DNA of 64,000 nucleotides, from assembly GCF_020379485.1 (NCBI RefSeq), contig NC_063448.1, forward strand, positions 19,553,726 to 19,617,725, in the 5' to 3' direction. This document shows, in pieces, positions 31,562 through 44,378 of the stretch. The position numbers and the translations under genes are program-made. The stretch is from Brassica napus. Its lineage: Eukaryota; Streptophyta; Magnoliopsida; Brassicales; Brassicaceae. Every line of letters starts with the position of its first letter. The stretch's first letter is position 1. Under the pieces are notes generated by a model. It had not been told where the DNA came from and made no database searches. It worked only from the letters and a program-made list of their open reading frames with translations.

Positions 31562-32358
31562 TATAGATCATTGTCCCGTTATTAGTGTCATCTGTCGCAC
31601 TAAATTATTAGTTGAATTTGTTGTTGCTTTTTTTGTTTCCAGTACATAGTTTTGCTCTCAGATTTATTACACATGATACCATCGGCCAAAAGCTATAGTC
31701 TTATATATATATATTCTTTGTAATATATCAGCAAGAAAATGATTATGTTTTCTCTGTTTTATAACTTGTGTTGTTTGAATCTTTTACATACCAATTAAAA
31801 ACAAATCTCATTTTATCTTGTTTTGTATAAAAACTGAATTAACTACAAATAGTTCAACCAACTAAAACATGTACTGCATAATACAAACGGTTACGAACAG
31901 TAAATAACATTAAAATTTTGAAATAAAATTTGGAATATTACTTAATTTAAAGGAAAAAGAATTCTTAAAATCACTTTAAATAAGTGAAACGAGGAGTACC
32001 CTTTTAGGTTTTCTTTTTAAATGTTTACAATAGGTACGTTGGTTGGAGAACCACCGCTTTCGATGCATATCCCATGTTAGTATCCTTGGAATGATTTATA
32101 ATGGGATATAAGGAGATCGTCTGAGTGTTGATCTGCGGACGAAACCAGATTTTTTAATCCCAATTTTTTTAAGATTTATATATGATTGATCGACCTCGTG
32201 CCGGTTGGATTAGTGAATAGTGATGTAATCAACCAAAAGTCAACAAAACGAATAATATTTGTGAAAACATCCTCGGGCTTATTAGTTAAGATCTAAATGT
32301 ATTTTTAGATTAGGTTTAAGGTTTTGATTTCTAAAAGATGCAATTTTTGAACCTTTTA
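31562..32358. other. AT-rich spacer between the Mutator-like element and LINE-A
   Basis: No gene, RNA or clear repeat recognised. TATATATATAT at about 31703-31713. Confidence 0.5.
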
Positions 32359-32373
32359 ACAAAAAATGATGTA

Positions 32374-34027
32374 TTGTCCAATTCTATTGGAGTTCGAATC
32401 CACCAAAAAGAGGATTACACTGAGCAAAATGGGAGAAAGTCTGTTTACCGAGAAAGGAGGGTGGGATAGGTTTCTGTATGATTCATGAGTTCAATTTGGC
32501 ACTTTTGGCAAAACAAATATGGAGGCTAGTTCAAGTTCCTGATTTTTTGGTGGTCAGGGTCTTAAGAGGAAGATATTACTGATTGAGCTCTCCACTGAGA
32601 GTAAAATCGACCAGTAGCCCATCATATGTGTGGACTAGTATTTCTGCTGCAAAAAAATTGCTACTACTGGGTATCAGGCAGAAGATCCATTCAGGCTATG
32701 AAGTCAAAATATGGGAGGATCCGTGGATCCCAACGACCCCTGCGAGACCAGCCATTCCTATAGAGCATGTTATGCATCCTAATATGAGAGTCGGTGATCT
32801 TATTAATCAGGTATCGATGGATTAGGATGTTAATCTCTTGGGACAATATGTCAATCCTACTGATATACCACTTATAAGAAGTTTGGCCGTCAGCTCAACT
32901 CATCGTCGGGATACATTCTGATGGAATTACACAAGGAATGAAAAATACACAGTTAAATCTGGTTACTGGGTGGCTCAGAATTTATTAACGACTGAGGATG
33001 AAAAAGAAGTTTTGGAGCCAAGTATCACTAGGCTTCAAGCCTTTGCTTGGAAACTAAAGGCGCCAAAGAAGATATGTCATCTTATATGGCAATTGTTAAC
33101 TGGTCATGTGGCAGTAACAAGGAACTTAGTAAGACGCAATATGAGGTGTGATAACTATTGCACAAGATGCGGAGAACCTGATGAATCAGTAACCCATGCC
33201 ATTTTTGAGTGTCCACCAGCTATGCAGGCCTTGTCATTATCATCAACTCCAACAAGTCCAAATTTGTTCCCAGTATCAAGAGTCTACACAAACATGGATT
33301 ACCTATTCTGGAGGAAAAACAACATCATTGAGCCAGAACAAGACAGAGATCCTTATCCCTGGATAATCTGGTATATCTGGAAGGCTAGGAATGACAAGCT
33401 CTTCAGGGGGATAGACAGAGACCCATTAGAGCTGGTTAGATATGCAGAAAGTGAATGTCAAGCCTGGTTTGATGCGAATGAAGTGCCACAACCAGTGATA
33501 CATGAAAACAATACTGAGGAACCCCAAGTCTTAAGCTTGAGTAATATCTGCCTGTTAGATGGATCTTGGACATCTGCTGCTCACTTTAGTGGATGTGGAT
33601 GAGTTTGGATGGACAGTGGTGGGAACATACAGCTTATGGGGACCAGAAATATCACTCGACGCGAATCAGCCCTGCATTCGGAACTAGAAACACTGCGATG
33701 GGCAATGGAGAATATGCTTCAACACTCGACATGTCAGAGCTTTGGGACAGACTGTAAGGACCTGATCGCAATGATAAAGGAACCTCATGCGTGGCCAAGC
33801 TTTGCGACGGAATTGGAGAGGATAGAGACGCTTCAAATATGCTTCCCGGACTTCAGCATCACTCATGTGCCAAGAGCGCGCAATCAAATTTCAGATTTTT
33901 TAGCAAAAACTGCAAGATCCTTCCATAGGGAGTTATTTTTTATTGGTTGTTCTATTCCGGTTTGGTTACCCAGACCACATCTAGCTTGAGTACTAGAATG
34001 GCCTTTCGACGTAAAAAAAAACAAAAA
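32374..34027 (+). mobile_element. 5'-truncated LINE (LINE-A)
   Basis: Flanked by a perfect 15-bp duplication ACAAAAAATGATGTA (32359-32373 and 34028-34042). The 3' end is an A-rich tail, as made by target-primed reverse transcription. It contains only the C-terminal part of ORF2. Confidence 0.9.
32400..33989 (+). pseudogene. LINE-A ORF2 fragment: end of RT, zf-RVT and RNase H
   Basis: Segments in one lineage of the non-LTR reverse transcriptase: a decayed RT end (EFNLALLAKQIWRLVQVPDF), the post-RT region (YEVKIWEDPWIP), the zf-RVT domain (FAWKLKAPKKICHLIWQLL; CTRCGEPDESVTHAIFECPP), WIIWYIWKARNDKLF, and a plant RNase H domain (LLDGSWTSAAHFSGCG; ESALHSELETLRWAM; DCKDLI; HVPRARNQISDFLAK). In-frame stops near 32582, 32823, 32920 and 33600 show it is dead. 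Confidence 0.88.
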
Positions 34028-34274
34028 ACAAAAAATGATGTAATTTTTTGAAGATTATAAGATGTAAGCTTATCGAAAATTTCAAAATTCTATGGACAGA
34101 ATTGCTCGTTGTGGTCGTTTGCCGCGGAGAAAATATATCCATCAAAATATCCTAAATTGCTTGTCGATCCGAGAAGAACTATCGTGATATTATGCGTAAA
34201 GTTCTTACATATAGTTTATCATTAATAATAATAATAAAAATAAAAATAAAAATTATATGATGATATACCGTTAT

Positions 34275-34540
34275 GAGAAATTTCATAGGATAGTCAATTT
34301 TAGTTTATTTTCACAAAAATAGTTTTTACGGAGAAAATTGACCAAAACATTTTTTATTAAAGGATAAAAATACATTTAACTTTAGGATTAACTAATCTAA
34401 ATTTATAGTTTAGAGTTAAGGAGTTGATTTTTGAGAATATGAGTTCAAATTTAAAAACATTTAAAATAAAAAAAGGGCTATCTTGGTTTTTTTAAGATTA
34501 TTTTTGTGACAAAAACATAAAAATTGTTATTTGAGAGCCC
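34275..34540. mobile_element. Decayed relative of the telomere-element family (copy 3), without telomere core
   Basis: Left end GAGAAATTTCATAGGATAGT resembles the right terminus of copy 1 read in complement. Both ends carry the TTCACAAAAATAG...TTGACCAAAACA block in inverted orientation. Flanking 9-mers TACCGTTAT and TATACTTAT agree at 6 of 9 positions. The core is plain AT-rich DNA. Confidence 0.5.
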
Positions 34541-34943
34541 TATACTTATTGTTCAAACAAAACTTAATATTGCTTGTAAAGGTTGATTAAGACATAGTAT
34601 CTCCACATGATGAGAAGACTGAACCGACGGTTACAGAGACGAGTAGACGATAGAAGGGGCACACAGCTACAATGTAGCGGAGGCTATTGAAACACCTCAA
34701 CCGGAAATCTTTGAAAACACATGAAAATTTCTAAGTAAAAAATCAATTAAAATTTTATCAGATGAACATGAGAAATACTTCAACTTTATAAATGAAACAC
34801 GAGACTAAATATTTAAAATCATGTAGTTTACAATAAAAATATCTTTTACAAAACTTCTCCACATTACCCAAGTTCAAACACCCTAGCCCCAATGGTACTT
34901 ATACCTTCGCGCTCTGGTCCACACAATCAACCTTACCTGCATC

Positions 34944-36632
34944 CAATATTTTTAAACCCGACCCGGATACTGAACCGGACGACTTACTGGGTTGCTGGAT
35001 CACTGGATCGGCCGCAGGTGAACCGCAGGTTAATAAATGAATTATTTTTATTATATAATAATATATTAGCTAAAAAATAAAAATATAGAAACTAAAGTTT
35101 AATATTTTGTAAATATTTTTTAAAGCATAAAATAATAGTTTGGATATGTATATATTTTATGTTTACAAAAACATTTAGAAAATTTTAGAAAATACTTAAC
35201 TTTAGTTTTTAATAAAAACTTTTAATAGATTTCATTTTCATTTGACATACAAAATATAAAAAAAAATAGTCTATTCCCCTATGAATTAGTTGTTCCCGGT
35301 TTTTTCACACACAAACTTTGAAGTCATGCCAAAAACCACATGAACAACAGAAAATTGCTCATTTCCTTATGAACTAGTTGTTCCTGGTTTTTTCGCACAT
35401 GAACTTTTAAATCATGCTAAAAACAACTCTATTTTTTGAATTACATACACAAACTATCGATTTTAAACTAATTCTCCTAAAACCGTAAACGTGTTATTTA
35501 AAAGTTAACTTGGTTTATGACAGATGGAGAGCCGGTTTAATTTGAGTTGATAAAAAAAATACTACGTCGTTTTATTCTTTTTCTTTTTTGATCAATTGCT
35601 CATTTTCTTCATAAATCGTTTTATTTTTCATCATCAATTGGAGATACTGCACCAATTTTATAGTTTCTTGTGGCAATACATGGAAATTGGTAAGCTAGTA
35701 GTTACTGCTCTTCTTTCTTTATACGTCATGTAAAACGTTTTATTCTTCTGCAAAATATTAAATTTTATCCCCAATCAATGATGAAGAGTAAAACGATTTC
35801 TGAAGAATAAAAGCAGTTGACTAAAAAAGAAGAAAAAGAATAAATTGGCTCTCCACCTGTCATAAATCAAGTTAACATTTAAATAACACTGTTTACGGTT
35901 TCAGGGGAATTAGTTTAAAATCGATAGTTTGTGTATGTAATTCAAAAAATAGAGTTGTTCATGTAGTTTTTGGTATGAATTAAAAGTTTGTGTGTGAAAA
36001 AACCAGGAACAAGTAGTTCATAGGGGAATAAACATTTTTCCGCTGTTCATGTAGTTTTTGGCATGGCTTAAAAGTTCGTGTGTGAAAAAACCTGGAACAA
36101 TTAGTTTATATAGGAATATGCCATTTTCCCTAAAATTTTATGTAACAAGGTACGAGTTATGACATCTAAGAAACACAAAACATAAAATTCATAAATATTT
36201 AAATGTCTAATGTGGATAACAAATTAAACTTCAAATCCAAAATAAACTAAAATTAAAAAATCATTGTAATAAATTGTCAACAACGGAAATAAACTAACAC
36301 CAAATCATATCAACTAATTTCGGGTCTCTCTACTATCGTTCACTTCATTTTCTTCAGGTGGCATAGTGAAATCTTCGTCAAAATCTAAAAATCACAAACT
36401 TTTTTTTTTTTGTCAGCACCTAACTTATTAATTGGAAACTTAGAATATAAAACATAATTAAAAACTAAAAAATAAAAGTTATTTATTGGTTCAACCGGTA
36501 TTGGGTTCGGGTTTTAGTGGGTTTTTGCGGGTTTCTAAATATTGGGTTTTCTGAAAAACCCAAACCGATTTTTTTCTGGATCACAGGGTTTACCGGTTCA
36601 ACCACGGATCCGGATCGGGTTTCAAAACACTG
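34944..36632. mobile_element. Nonautonomous hAT-like element
   Basis: 1689 bp flanked by a perfect 8-bp duplication CCTGCATC (34936-34943 and 36633-36640), the size made by hAT transposases. Left end CAATATTTTTAAACCCGACC; the right end in complement reads CAGTGTTTTGAAACCCGATC. No transposase. It contains the foldback at 35270-36120. Confidence 0.85.
35270..36120. repeat. Long foldback (inverted repeat) inside the hAT-like element
   Basis: Arms 35270-35642 and 35771-36120 are complementary over most of their length, separated by a 128-bp loop. Each arm contains two direct copies of a block with AGTTGTTCCxGGTTTTTTC, then CACAxxAACTTT. A transcript through it would fold into a hairpin of about 350 bp. 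Confidence 0.85.
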
Positions 36633-36835
36633 CCTGCATCGCAAAGGAGGCATGAGTATACAAAATTACTCAGTGAGGACGCTCAATACCGCCTACCACA
36701 GTCCAATAATCAAGCACTCAATCAATACTAACAACCTAGCATCTGGTTCTACCATTCGTTTACTTAACTAGTTCCATCATTTTCATTACATTAACATTCT
36801 TTAATTGTTCGACCCGTAGGCCCATAATCCTGCGG

Positions 36836-36995
36836 CTGTAGCCAAACATGCAGCCGAAGCCAAACCTCCGGCCGAAGTCAAACCTCCGGCCAAAGCCAAA
36901 CCTGTGGCCGTAGCAAAACCTGAAGCCAAACATGCTGCCGTAGCCAAGCCTGCGACCCATCGGTCCATTACGGCCCGTAGCGAAACCTTCGACCC
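36836..36995. repeat. Minisatellite of GCCGAAGCCAAACCTCCG-like units
   Basis: About eight degenerate 18-20 bp units within the solo LTR, giving a local GC-rich patch. Confidence 0.75.
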
Positions 36996-37154
36996 GTAGG
37001 TCCATTACATCCTCTTAACCAGTTCCCTTAATTAACTCAATTTGATTATACTTTCTTTAAATGCCTTATAATTTCATGACTTAGATTATCAAGATCAAAC
37101 ATTCATTTCTCACATAAACATCCTAGCATAACTCAATTATCAATCCATCAATTC

Positions 37155-37365
37155 TAGCATGCTTTTCCTAAGAACACAACGAACGAACTTTCCATAACAA
37201 TTACTATCACACATTACTTAAGAACATGATGAACGAACTTTCTATAAAAAAAATCTATCATACATTTTCCTAAGATCACGATGAGCGAACTTTCCATAAA
37301 CAAATTATATCATACATTTTTCTAAGAACACGATGAATGAACTATTCATAAATAAATTCAATTCA
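37155..37365. repeat. Tandem repeat, period about 60 bp, in the solo LTR
   Basis: Four copies of a unit with CTAAGAACACGATGAACGAA, then CTTTCCATAA, and a variable AT-rich part. Confidence 0.75.
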
Positions 37366-38106
37366 AAAATAATTCGATCCTAATGAATCAAACCAGACAA
37401 AACAATTCTTATTGGACTGCCACGAATCACATCCTCACCTTAGCTGAATCTCAAGGATTTGAAGACTCTGAACTACCTAGCGTCTTCAAGCGATGAACTC
37501 CTTAGCTCCTCCTTGATGAATCCCTCTTCTCGGACTTCTCTCTTTACCAACTCGTTTCAGCTCGCTAACTTCTCTCTAATCTTGTTTTAAGAATTGTGTG
37601 AAAAAATAAGGCTCAAGGGGTCCTTAAATAGGATTTCCCAAGCTTTCTCACCAACTCGGGCACTTAATGCCAGTTTCCTTACTTGACTTGGTCAAAGATC
37701 ACCATCAATGGCTTGACTTGACATCTTTGATTCTTTCCTTAGCTGACACCGCAGATCCGACCTTCCTTTTGTATTATCCCGTGATTATGGCTAGTCAAAA
37801 TTTCTTTACTTGGAACCTGCATTATCCAACAGCCAAACATTCTTTAATTGGTCTTGCGGTCTTGATCTCTCCGTATGTATGCTCCGATCGTTCCATGATC
37901 AGTTTACCAGTGCCACCCATTCTGAATATTTTCCATGAGCTCACTGAAGATCCAGCACTTAGTTAAACATACATTTAGTCTTCCAATCTTCACGAATACA
38001 AGTGTCTCCACACTTAGAAAAATACGTTATTTGTAGAATAAAACGTCATGCGTTCTATTTTCTTCAAAATTAAAAAAATACTCCGGGAGCGGATCGTTAC
38101 AGCTAT

Positions 38107-38300
38107 CCTTAGTTTTGGTGTGCCCATCGTTGTTGGATTCCATGTACCGTGCAAGCGAACGACCCAAAAACATAGCTACAGTGGAAAAACTTTTGGATGT
38201 TAGGATCATGAGTCATGAGGAAGACATTTCACCCTAATAGTTGGGAAAACATTAATTCAAATATGATTTTTTTTTAGAAAATATATAAACTGAGTCAAAT
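38107..38300. other. Host remnant between the solo LTR and LINE-B
   Basis: No recognisable feature. Confidence 0.4.
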
Positions 38301-38313
38301 AAAAAAACTCAAC

Positions 38314-38552
38314 AAGTATGGAAGCTAAAGACGGCGAGAAAAATCGAACACTTCCTATAACAAGCCCTGGTAGGGTGTGTGTCATCAGCATGCAAGCTAG
38401 TTGAGAGATATTGTGGTTCTGACTCGTCATGCCAACGATGTGGAGCGGAGTCTGAGAACATCAACCATATATTGTTTGAGTGTCCGCCAGCCCTGCAAAT
38501 CTGGGCGTTGTCTCCTATTTCATCAGCTCCGGGAGTTTTCCCGTGTACATCT
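38314..38552 (+). pseudogene. LINE-B zf-RVT fragment
   Basis: Encodes the zinc-binding region after the RT (CQRCGAESENINHILFECPP, then ALQIWALSPISSAPG), homologous to the same part of LINE-A. It has a frame shift in its first 80 bases. It is cut at 38552 by Copia-2. Confidence 0.8.
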
Positions 38553-39444
38553 TGTTGGGTTCCTTCTAGATGGAGGAAACCCATTGGGTTTGGTTGGTGA
38601 TAACCAAACTTGGAAGTTGGGTCATTGGTATTAGTCCATGAGATTAGTATTGGGCCTTGGAGGTTCTTAGGGTTAGTGAGACACATATATATAGTCTCTT
38701 GACCTAATTTTTATGGAGAGACTTACAAGAATCAAAAAGACAAAAGAGAGAAAAGAGGGAAGGAGGCAGAATTTCATCTGGGTTTGTCAAGGCAGATTTG
38801 GAGGGTCAAATGGATCCTGATCGGGATGATATTTTGTGCAGAGCTTCTTCAGTCAGTGGGTTAAAGGTTCACCGAAGGAATTTTGATTTCAACGGTTGGA
38901 TCTTCTGTTGACTGAGTTTTAGTGAAACTGGTCGTCACAGTTCTTTAGCAGTGCTGTCTTGAGTGTTTGGTAAATTCGACGATAAGATCTTCTCTGATTG
39001 AGCTGAAATTTGGCAGAGGTGTTGTTGACTGGTTTATCTTGGATTTGTATGGTGGGATTAGTCTCTGGTTGCCGGAATCCTTGTGAGCTGAGGTCGTTTG
39101 GTTGCTGCTGGTTTTGAAGCTTTGTGTTGCTCTCTTGTTGTTGTTGTTCTTGTGTTGGAGGTAGCTCTTTGTAGCTTGAGTCCATGTTCTGTTCAGGTTG
39201 TTGAACAGGGAGGACGTGGTTGTACTCACATACATTTATATAGTGGATTTTTGAGTGGACTACGGTCCCGTGGTTTTTCCTTCTCACATCGAGGAGGTTT
39301 TCCACCTAAAAAGTGCTTGTCTCATTTAGTTATTGCTTATACTATATCCTGCTATCGTCGAAGTATTTTCCTCACAGGTTCACACAAGGTCAGAGGATCA
39401 CGACCGTTACATTCCGCTGCGCCTCGTGCCCGCTTTCCCCAACA
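38553..39444 (+). repeat. Copia-2 5' LTR
   Basis: 892 bp. Contains a TATA-like ATATATATAG at about 38687-38696. Ends CCCCAACA directly before the primer-binding site. Confidence 0.9.
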
Positions 39445-39447
39445 GAG

Positions 39448-39459
39448 TGGTATCAGAGC
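39448..39459 (+). promoter_or_regulatory. Copia-2 primer-binding site
   Basis: TGGTATCAGAGC, initiator-methionine tRNA type, 3 nt after the LTR. Confidence 0.9.
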
Positions 39460-39513
39460 TTCTGGTTTTAGAGCTTTGGGTTTGATATCTTCGGGTTATT
39501 GTTGCTTGTGAGA

Positions 39514-42500
39514 ATGATGGAAAATACGAGCAGGATGATAAGCTTGATTGGTGCTAACTATCATCTATGGAAGGGCAAGATGGAGGATCTGCTCTTTGTT
39601 AAAGAATTCCATGTTCCAGTCTACGAGGAAAAGAAACCTGAGAAGAAGACAGATGAAGAGTGGAAGCTGCTGCATCGCAAAGTGTGTGGGTTGATAAGGC
39701 AGTGGGTAGATGATAATGTGTTGCATCATATTGAGACTAAGACGGATGCTCGTTCTTTGTGGAAGAAGCTGGAGCAGTTGTATTCTAGGAAGACCGGAAA
39801 CAACAAGATGTACATGATCAAGAAGTTGATTGAGCTGAGGTATCAGGAGGGAACTCCGATGACGGATCACTTGAATGCGTTTCAGGGATTGCTCAACAAG
39901 CTGTCTGATATGGGCATCAAGTTTGATAATGAGATTCACGGTCTGTGGCTTCTCGGTACTTTACCGGATTCTTGGGAGGTTTTCAGGATGTCTCTTTGTA
40001 ACTCCGCGTCGGAATGTGTCATTTCGATGGATTCAGTGAAGAACAGTGTTCTTAATAAGGAAGCAAGAAGACAGTCGAATGCTAGCAGTTCGCGTTCAGA
40101 TGTCTTTGTTACTGAGTCAAAGGGGAGGAGTTCAAGTAGAGATCCCAAGAGGGACAAGAACAGGAGCAGGAGCAAATCTAATAAATTTTCTAATATGGAG
40201 TGCTATTTCTGTCACAAGAAAGGGCACATGAAGAAGGATTGCTGGAAGTTGAAAAACAAGCAGCAAGGTAATCAAGAAGAAAAGGTGGATCGGGTGCCTG
40301 TCACCGAAGATCAATTTCTCATTCTTCTTGAGGGTTATGCCATTAATGTTGCATGCCAAGACACCAGTTGGGTGATTGATAGTGGAGCTACTACTCATGC
40401 AACATCATAGCGGGATTTGTTTTCTACCTATACTACGGGTAATTATGGTTCCGTGAAGATGGGAAATGATGTGATGGCTCAGGTTGCTGGCATTGGCGAT
40501 ATATGCTTGGAGACTAGTCTTGGGACTAGGTTGGTGCTTAAGGATGTTAAGCATGTTCCTGATATTAGGATGAATCTGATATCGACGGGAAGACTTGATG
40601 ATGAGGGTTATTTCAGTTTGCACGGTGGTGGTAAATGGAAGCTCTCTCGGGGTTCTTTGATTGTGGCTCAAGGTGAGAAGTCTTCATCCTTCTATTGGAT
40701 GCAAGCTAAGGTCTCCAAAGATGCTGTTAATGCGGTGGAGAATGATGGTGTCATGGAGTTATGGCATAAGAGACTCGGTCACATGAGTGAGAAGAGAATG
40801 TTTGTGTTTTCTAAGAATGAGGTGATTCCAAGAATCTCTGATTTGTACCTGCAGAAGTGTTCGCATTGCTTTGCGGGAAAACAACACAGGGTGTCTTTCA
40901 AGTCTTCTGCGCCTTCTAGGAAACCCGAGGTACTGGATTTGGTACATTCAGATGTGTGTGGTCCAATGAGGACAAGATCTCTTGGGGGCACATCATATTT
41001 TGTGACTTTCATTGATGATCATTCAAGGAAGTTGTGGGTATTTCCTATGAAGACGAAGGATCAGGTGTTGAGATATTTCAAGCATTTTGTGGCATTGGTT
41101 GAGAGACAAACGGGGAAGAAGCTGAAGTGTGTCCGCAGTGATAATGGTGGAGAGTATTCTGGACCATTTGATGCTTATTGCAAAGAGCATGGAATAAGGC
41201 ATCAATTCATGCCACCTAAGACTCCACAGTTGAATGGGTTGGCTGAAAGGATGAACAAGACGATTGTCGAGAGGATGAGATGTTTGATCTCACAGTCAGG
41301 CTTATCGATGACTTTCTGGGGAGAAGCTTTGAACACGGTAGTTCATGTGCTGAATTTGTCACCGAGTGCTCCACTGGATGGTGATATTCCAGAGAGGGTT
41401 TGGACTGGTAAGGATGTTTCTTACAGTCACTTGAGAGTCTTTGGGTGTAAGGCATTTGTTCATATTCCCAAGGATGAGAGATCGAAGCTTGAGATGAAGT
41501 CACGGCAGTGTGTGTTCATCGGTTATGGTCAGGATGAGTTCGGGTACAGATTTTATGATCCCGTTGAAAGGAAGCTCGTAAGGAGCAGAGATGTTGTGTT
41601 CATGGAAGATCAAACGATTAAGGACATTGACAAGTCCAAAATTCCAGCTCAGGTTTATGAGAGTTTGATTGATTTAGAGGCTACTCCTTCTACATCGGTC
41701 CACGGTGAGGTTGAGGTTGAGGTTCAGGATGATACACCCAGTGCAGATGCTCCCGCACATGAAGATGGCAGTGGTGATCATGGTGACGATCATGGTGAGA
41801 CACCAGCTGCTGAGAACCAACCTATTGTTGTTAGAAGATCCAAAAGAGGTCTTAAACCGTCGACAAGGTATGATCCTAGTGAGTATGTTTTACTTACTGA
41901 TGGGGGAGAGCCGGAAAGCTATGATGAAGCTTTGGAGGATGAACACAAGGATATGTGGTTTGGAGCCATGGATGAGGAGATATATTCTTTTGAGGAGAAC
42001 CATACTTTTGAGTTGGTGGAATTGCCTAAAGGCAAGAAGGCTCTGCTTAATAAGCGGGTGTACAGAATTAAGCATGAGGATGACAATTTGCCACCTCGAC
42101 ACAAGGCTAGATTGGTTGTGAAAGGCTACAGCCAAAAGAAGGGAATTGATTATGATGAAATCTTTTCTCCTGTTGTGAACATGTCATCCATTCGGGTTGT
42201 GCTTGGATTGGCAGCGAGCCTTGATCTAGAGGTTGAGCAAATGGATGTGAAGACTGCTTTCCTTCATGGTGATTTGGAGGAAGAGATCTACATGGAACAA
42301 CATGAAGGCTATGTGAAAAAGGGCAAAGAAAATTTGGTTTGCCGCTTGAAGAAAAGCCTTTATGGATTGAAGCAAGCACCAAGGCAGTGGTACATGAAGT
42401 TCAAGTCTATTATGGGGGAACATGGTTATACTGAGACTGATTCAGACCATTGTGTATTTGTGAAGGTGTTTAGTGAGGATGATTTTATCATCTTGTTGTT

Positions 42501-43472
42501 GTATGTCGATGATATGTTGATTGTGGGCAGGAACATGGACAGAATTAAGGAGCTGAAAGAGCAGCTCACTGAGTCATTTGCCTTGAAAGATATGGGTCCA
42601 GCGAAACAGATTCTCGGTATGAGAATTGTTTGAGACAGAGGTGAGAAGCTGGTTCACTTGTCTCAGGAGAAGTACATTGAAAAAGTACTTAAGCGGTTTC
42701 ACATGGACAAGTCTAAAGTGTTGAGTACTCCTCTTGCTCCACACTTAATACGAGCAGTCAACAAAGTCTGAAGACATATGCGGAGAAAGAAGATATGGCG
42801 AAGGTTCCATATGCTTCGGCAGTGGGTAGTTTGATGTATGCCATGATCTGTACAAGACCGGATTTAGCTTACGCCGTTGGAGTTGTCAGCAGGTTTATCT
42901 CCAATCCAGGAAGAGAACATTGGAATGCTGTGAAGTGGATTTTGAGATATCTCAGAGGGACTTCTGATCTGAATATTACATTTGGGGGTAAGAAGCCTTT
43001 ACTGGTCAGTTTCACCGATTCTGACATGTCTGGAGATGTTCATTCTAGCAAGTCTACTTCGGGTTACTTGGTAACATTTGCGGGTGGAGCTGTGGTATGG
43101 TAGTCAAGGCTGCAAAAGTGCGTTGCACTATCTACCACTGAGGCATAGTTCATTGCTGCAACTGAAGCTTATAAAGAGTTGCTGTGGATGAAGAACTTCT
43201 GTGAAGAGATCGGTTTCAAGCAAGAAAAGTATGTGTTGCTTTGTGATAGTCAAAGCGCCATCTGTCTCGGGAAGAACTCTACATTTCATTCGAAATCAAA
43301 ACACATTCAGAGGAGGTATCATTGGATACGAGATGTGGTTGCTTCTAAGGAAGTGGAACTTGAGAAAGTTCATACGGATGATAATGGAGCTGATATGATG
43401 ACAAAGTCTTTGCCGAGGGGGAAGCTTGAAGTATGCCGAGGGATAGCTGGAATGGCTGTTTCCTCCACCTAG
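39514..43472 (+). pseudogene. Copia-2 gag-pol polyprotein with stops
   Basis: From ATG 39514: gag with the UBN2 fold (NYHLWKGKMEDLLFVKEF) and a CCHC knuckle (CYFCHKKGHMKKDC); protease motif WVIDSGATTH near 40370; integrase (HSDVCGPMRTRSLGGTSYF, SDNGGEYSG, LNGLAERMNKT); reverse transcriptase (KTAFLHGDLEEEIYMEQ, YVDDMLIVG); RNase H (ADMMTKSLP tail at 43400). Breaks: TAG at 40408-40410 right after the protease motif, TGA at 42631-42633, a frame change near 42740-42790, and stops at 43101-43103 and about 43146. The enzymes of this copy are therefore not made as one protein. The order integrase before RT is that of Copia elements. Confidence 0.92.
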
Positions 43473-43486
43473 TCGGAGGGGGAGTT

Positions 43487-44378
43487 TGTTGGGTTCCTTC
43501 TAGATGGAGGAAATCCATTGGGTTTGGTTGGTGATAACCAAACTTGGAAGTTTGACCATTGGTATTAATCCATGAGATTAGTATTGGGACTTGGAGGTTC
43601 TTAGGGTTAGTGAGACACATATATATAGTCTCTTGACCTAATTTTTATGGAGAGACTTACAAGAATCAAAAAGACAAAAGAGAGAAAAGAGGGAAGGAAG
43701 CAGAATTTCTTCTGGGTTTGTCAAGGCAGATTTGGAGAATCAAACGGATCCTGATCGGGCTGATATTTTGTGGGAAGCGTCTTCAGTCAGTGGGTTAAAG
43801 GTTCACCGAAGGGATTTGGATTTCAACGGTTGGATCTTCTGTTGACTGGGTTTTAGTGAAGCTGGTCGGCACAGTTATTCAGCAGTGCTGTCTTGAGTGT
43901 TTGGTAAATTCGACGGTGAGATCTTCTCTGATTGAGATGAAATTTGGCAGAGGTGTTGTTGACTGGTTTATCTTGGATTTTTACGGTGGGATTAGTCTCT
44001 GGTTGCCGGAATCCTTATGATCTGAGGTCGTTTGGTTGCTGCTGGTTTTGAAGCTTTGTGTTGCTCTCTTGTTGTTGTTGTTCTTGTGTTGGAGGTAGCT
44101 CTTTGTAGCTTGAGTCTCTGTTCTGTTCAGGTTGTTGAACAGGGAGGACGTGGTTGTACTCACATACATTTATATAGTGGATTGTTGAGTGGACTACGGT
44201 CCCGTGGTTTTTCCTTCTCACATCGAGGAGGTTTTCCACGTAAAAAGTGCTTGTCTCATTTAGTTATTGCTTATACTATATCCTGCTATCGTCGAAATAT
44301 TTTCCTCACAGGTTCACACAAGGTCAGGGGATCACGACCGTTACATTCCGCTGCACCTCGTGCCCGCTTTCCCCAACA
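43487..44378 (+). repeat. Copia-2 3' LTR
   Basis: 892 bp, same termini as the 5' LTR. Followed by the second CATCT at 44379-44383. Confidence 0.9.

Larger units (their letters stand above)
34688..38101 (-). mobile_element. Solo LTR (probably Gypsy), split by a hAT-like insertion
   Basis: On the minus strand it starts TGTAACGATCCG at 38101 and ends GAGGTGTTTCA at 34688. Perfect 5-bp duplication GCTAT at 34683-34687 and 38102-38106. Removing the internal hAT-like element and its duplication leaves about 1.7 kb. A TATA-like TATTTAAGG (minus) lies near 37630. There is no internal domain, so recombination between two LTRs is the likely origin. Confidence 0.8.
38553..44378 (+). mobile_element. Ty1/Copia LTR retrotransposon (Copia-2), full length, decayed
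   Basis: 5826 bp with 5-bp duplication CATCT (38548-38552 and 44379-44383). LTRs 38553-39444 and 43487-44378 are both 892 bp, TGTTGGGTTCC...CCCCAACA, with more than twenty differences by eye, so much older than Athila. Primer site TGGTATCAGAGC at 39448-39459; polypurine tract GGAGGGGGAG just before 43487. Several stops in the coding region. Confidence 0.92.

Noticed and set aside
32142..32400. TIR-like motif to close the right end of the Kaonashi-type element
   Set aside because: No segment there pairs with the left flank near 23300, and no 9-bp duplication was found.
36517..37005. Short frames with repeated Gly-Phe-Gly or Ala-rich motifs
   Set aside because: They come from a minisatellite and the hAT-like terminal repeat within a solo LTR.
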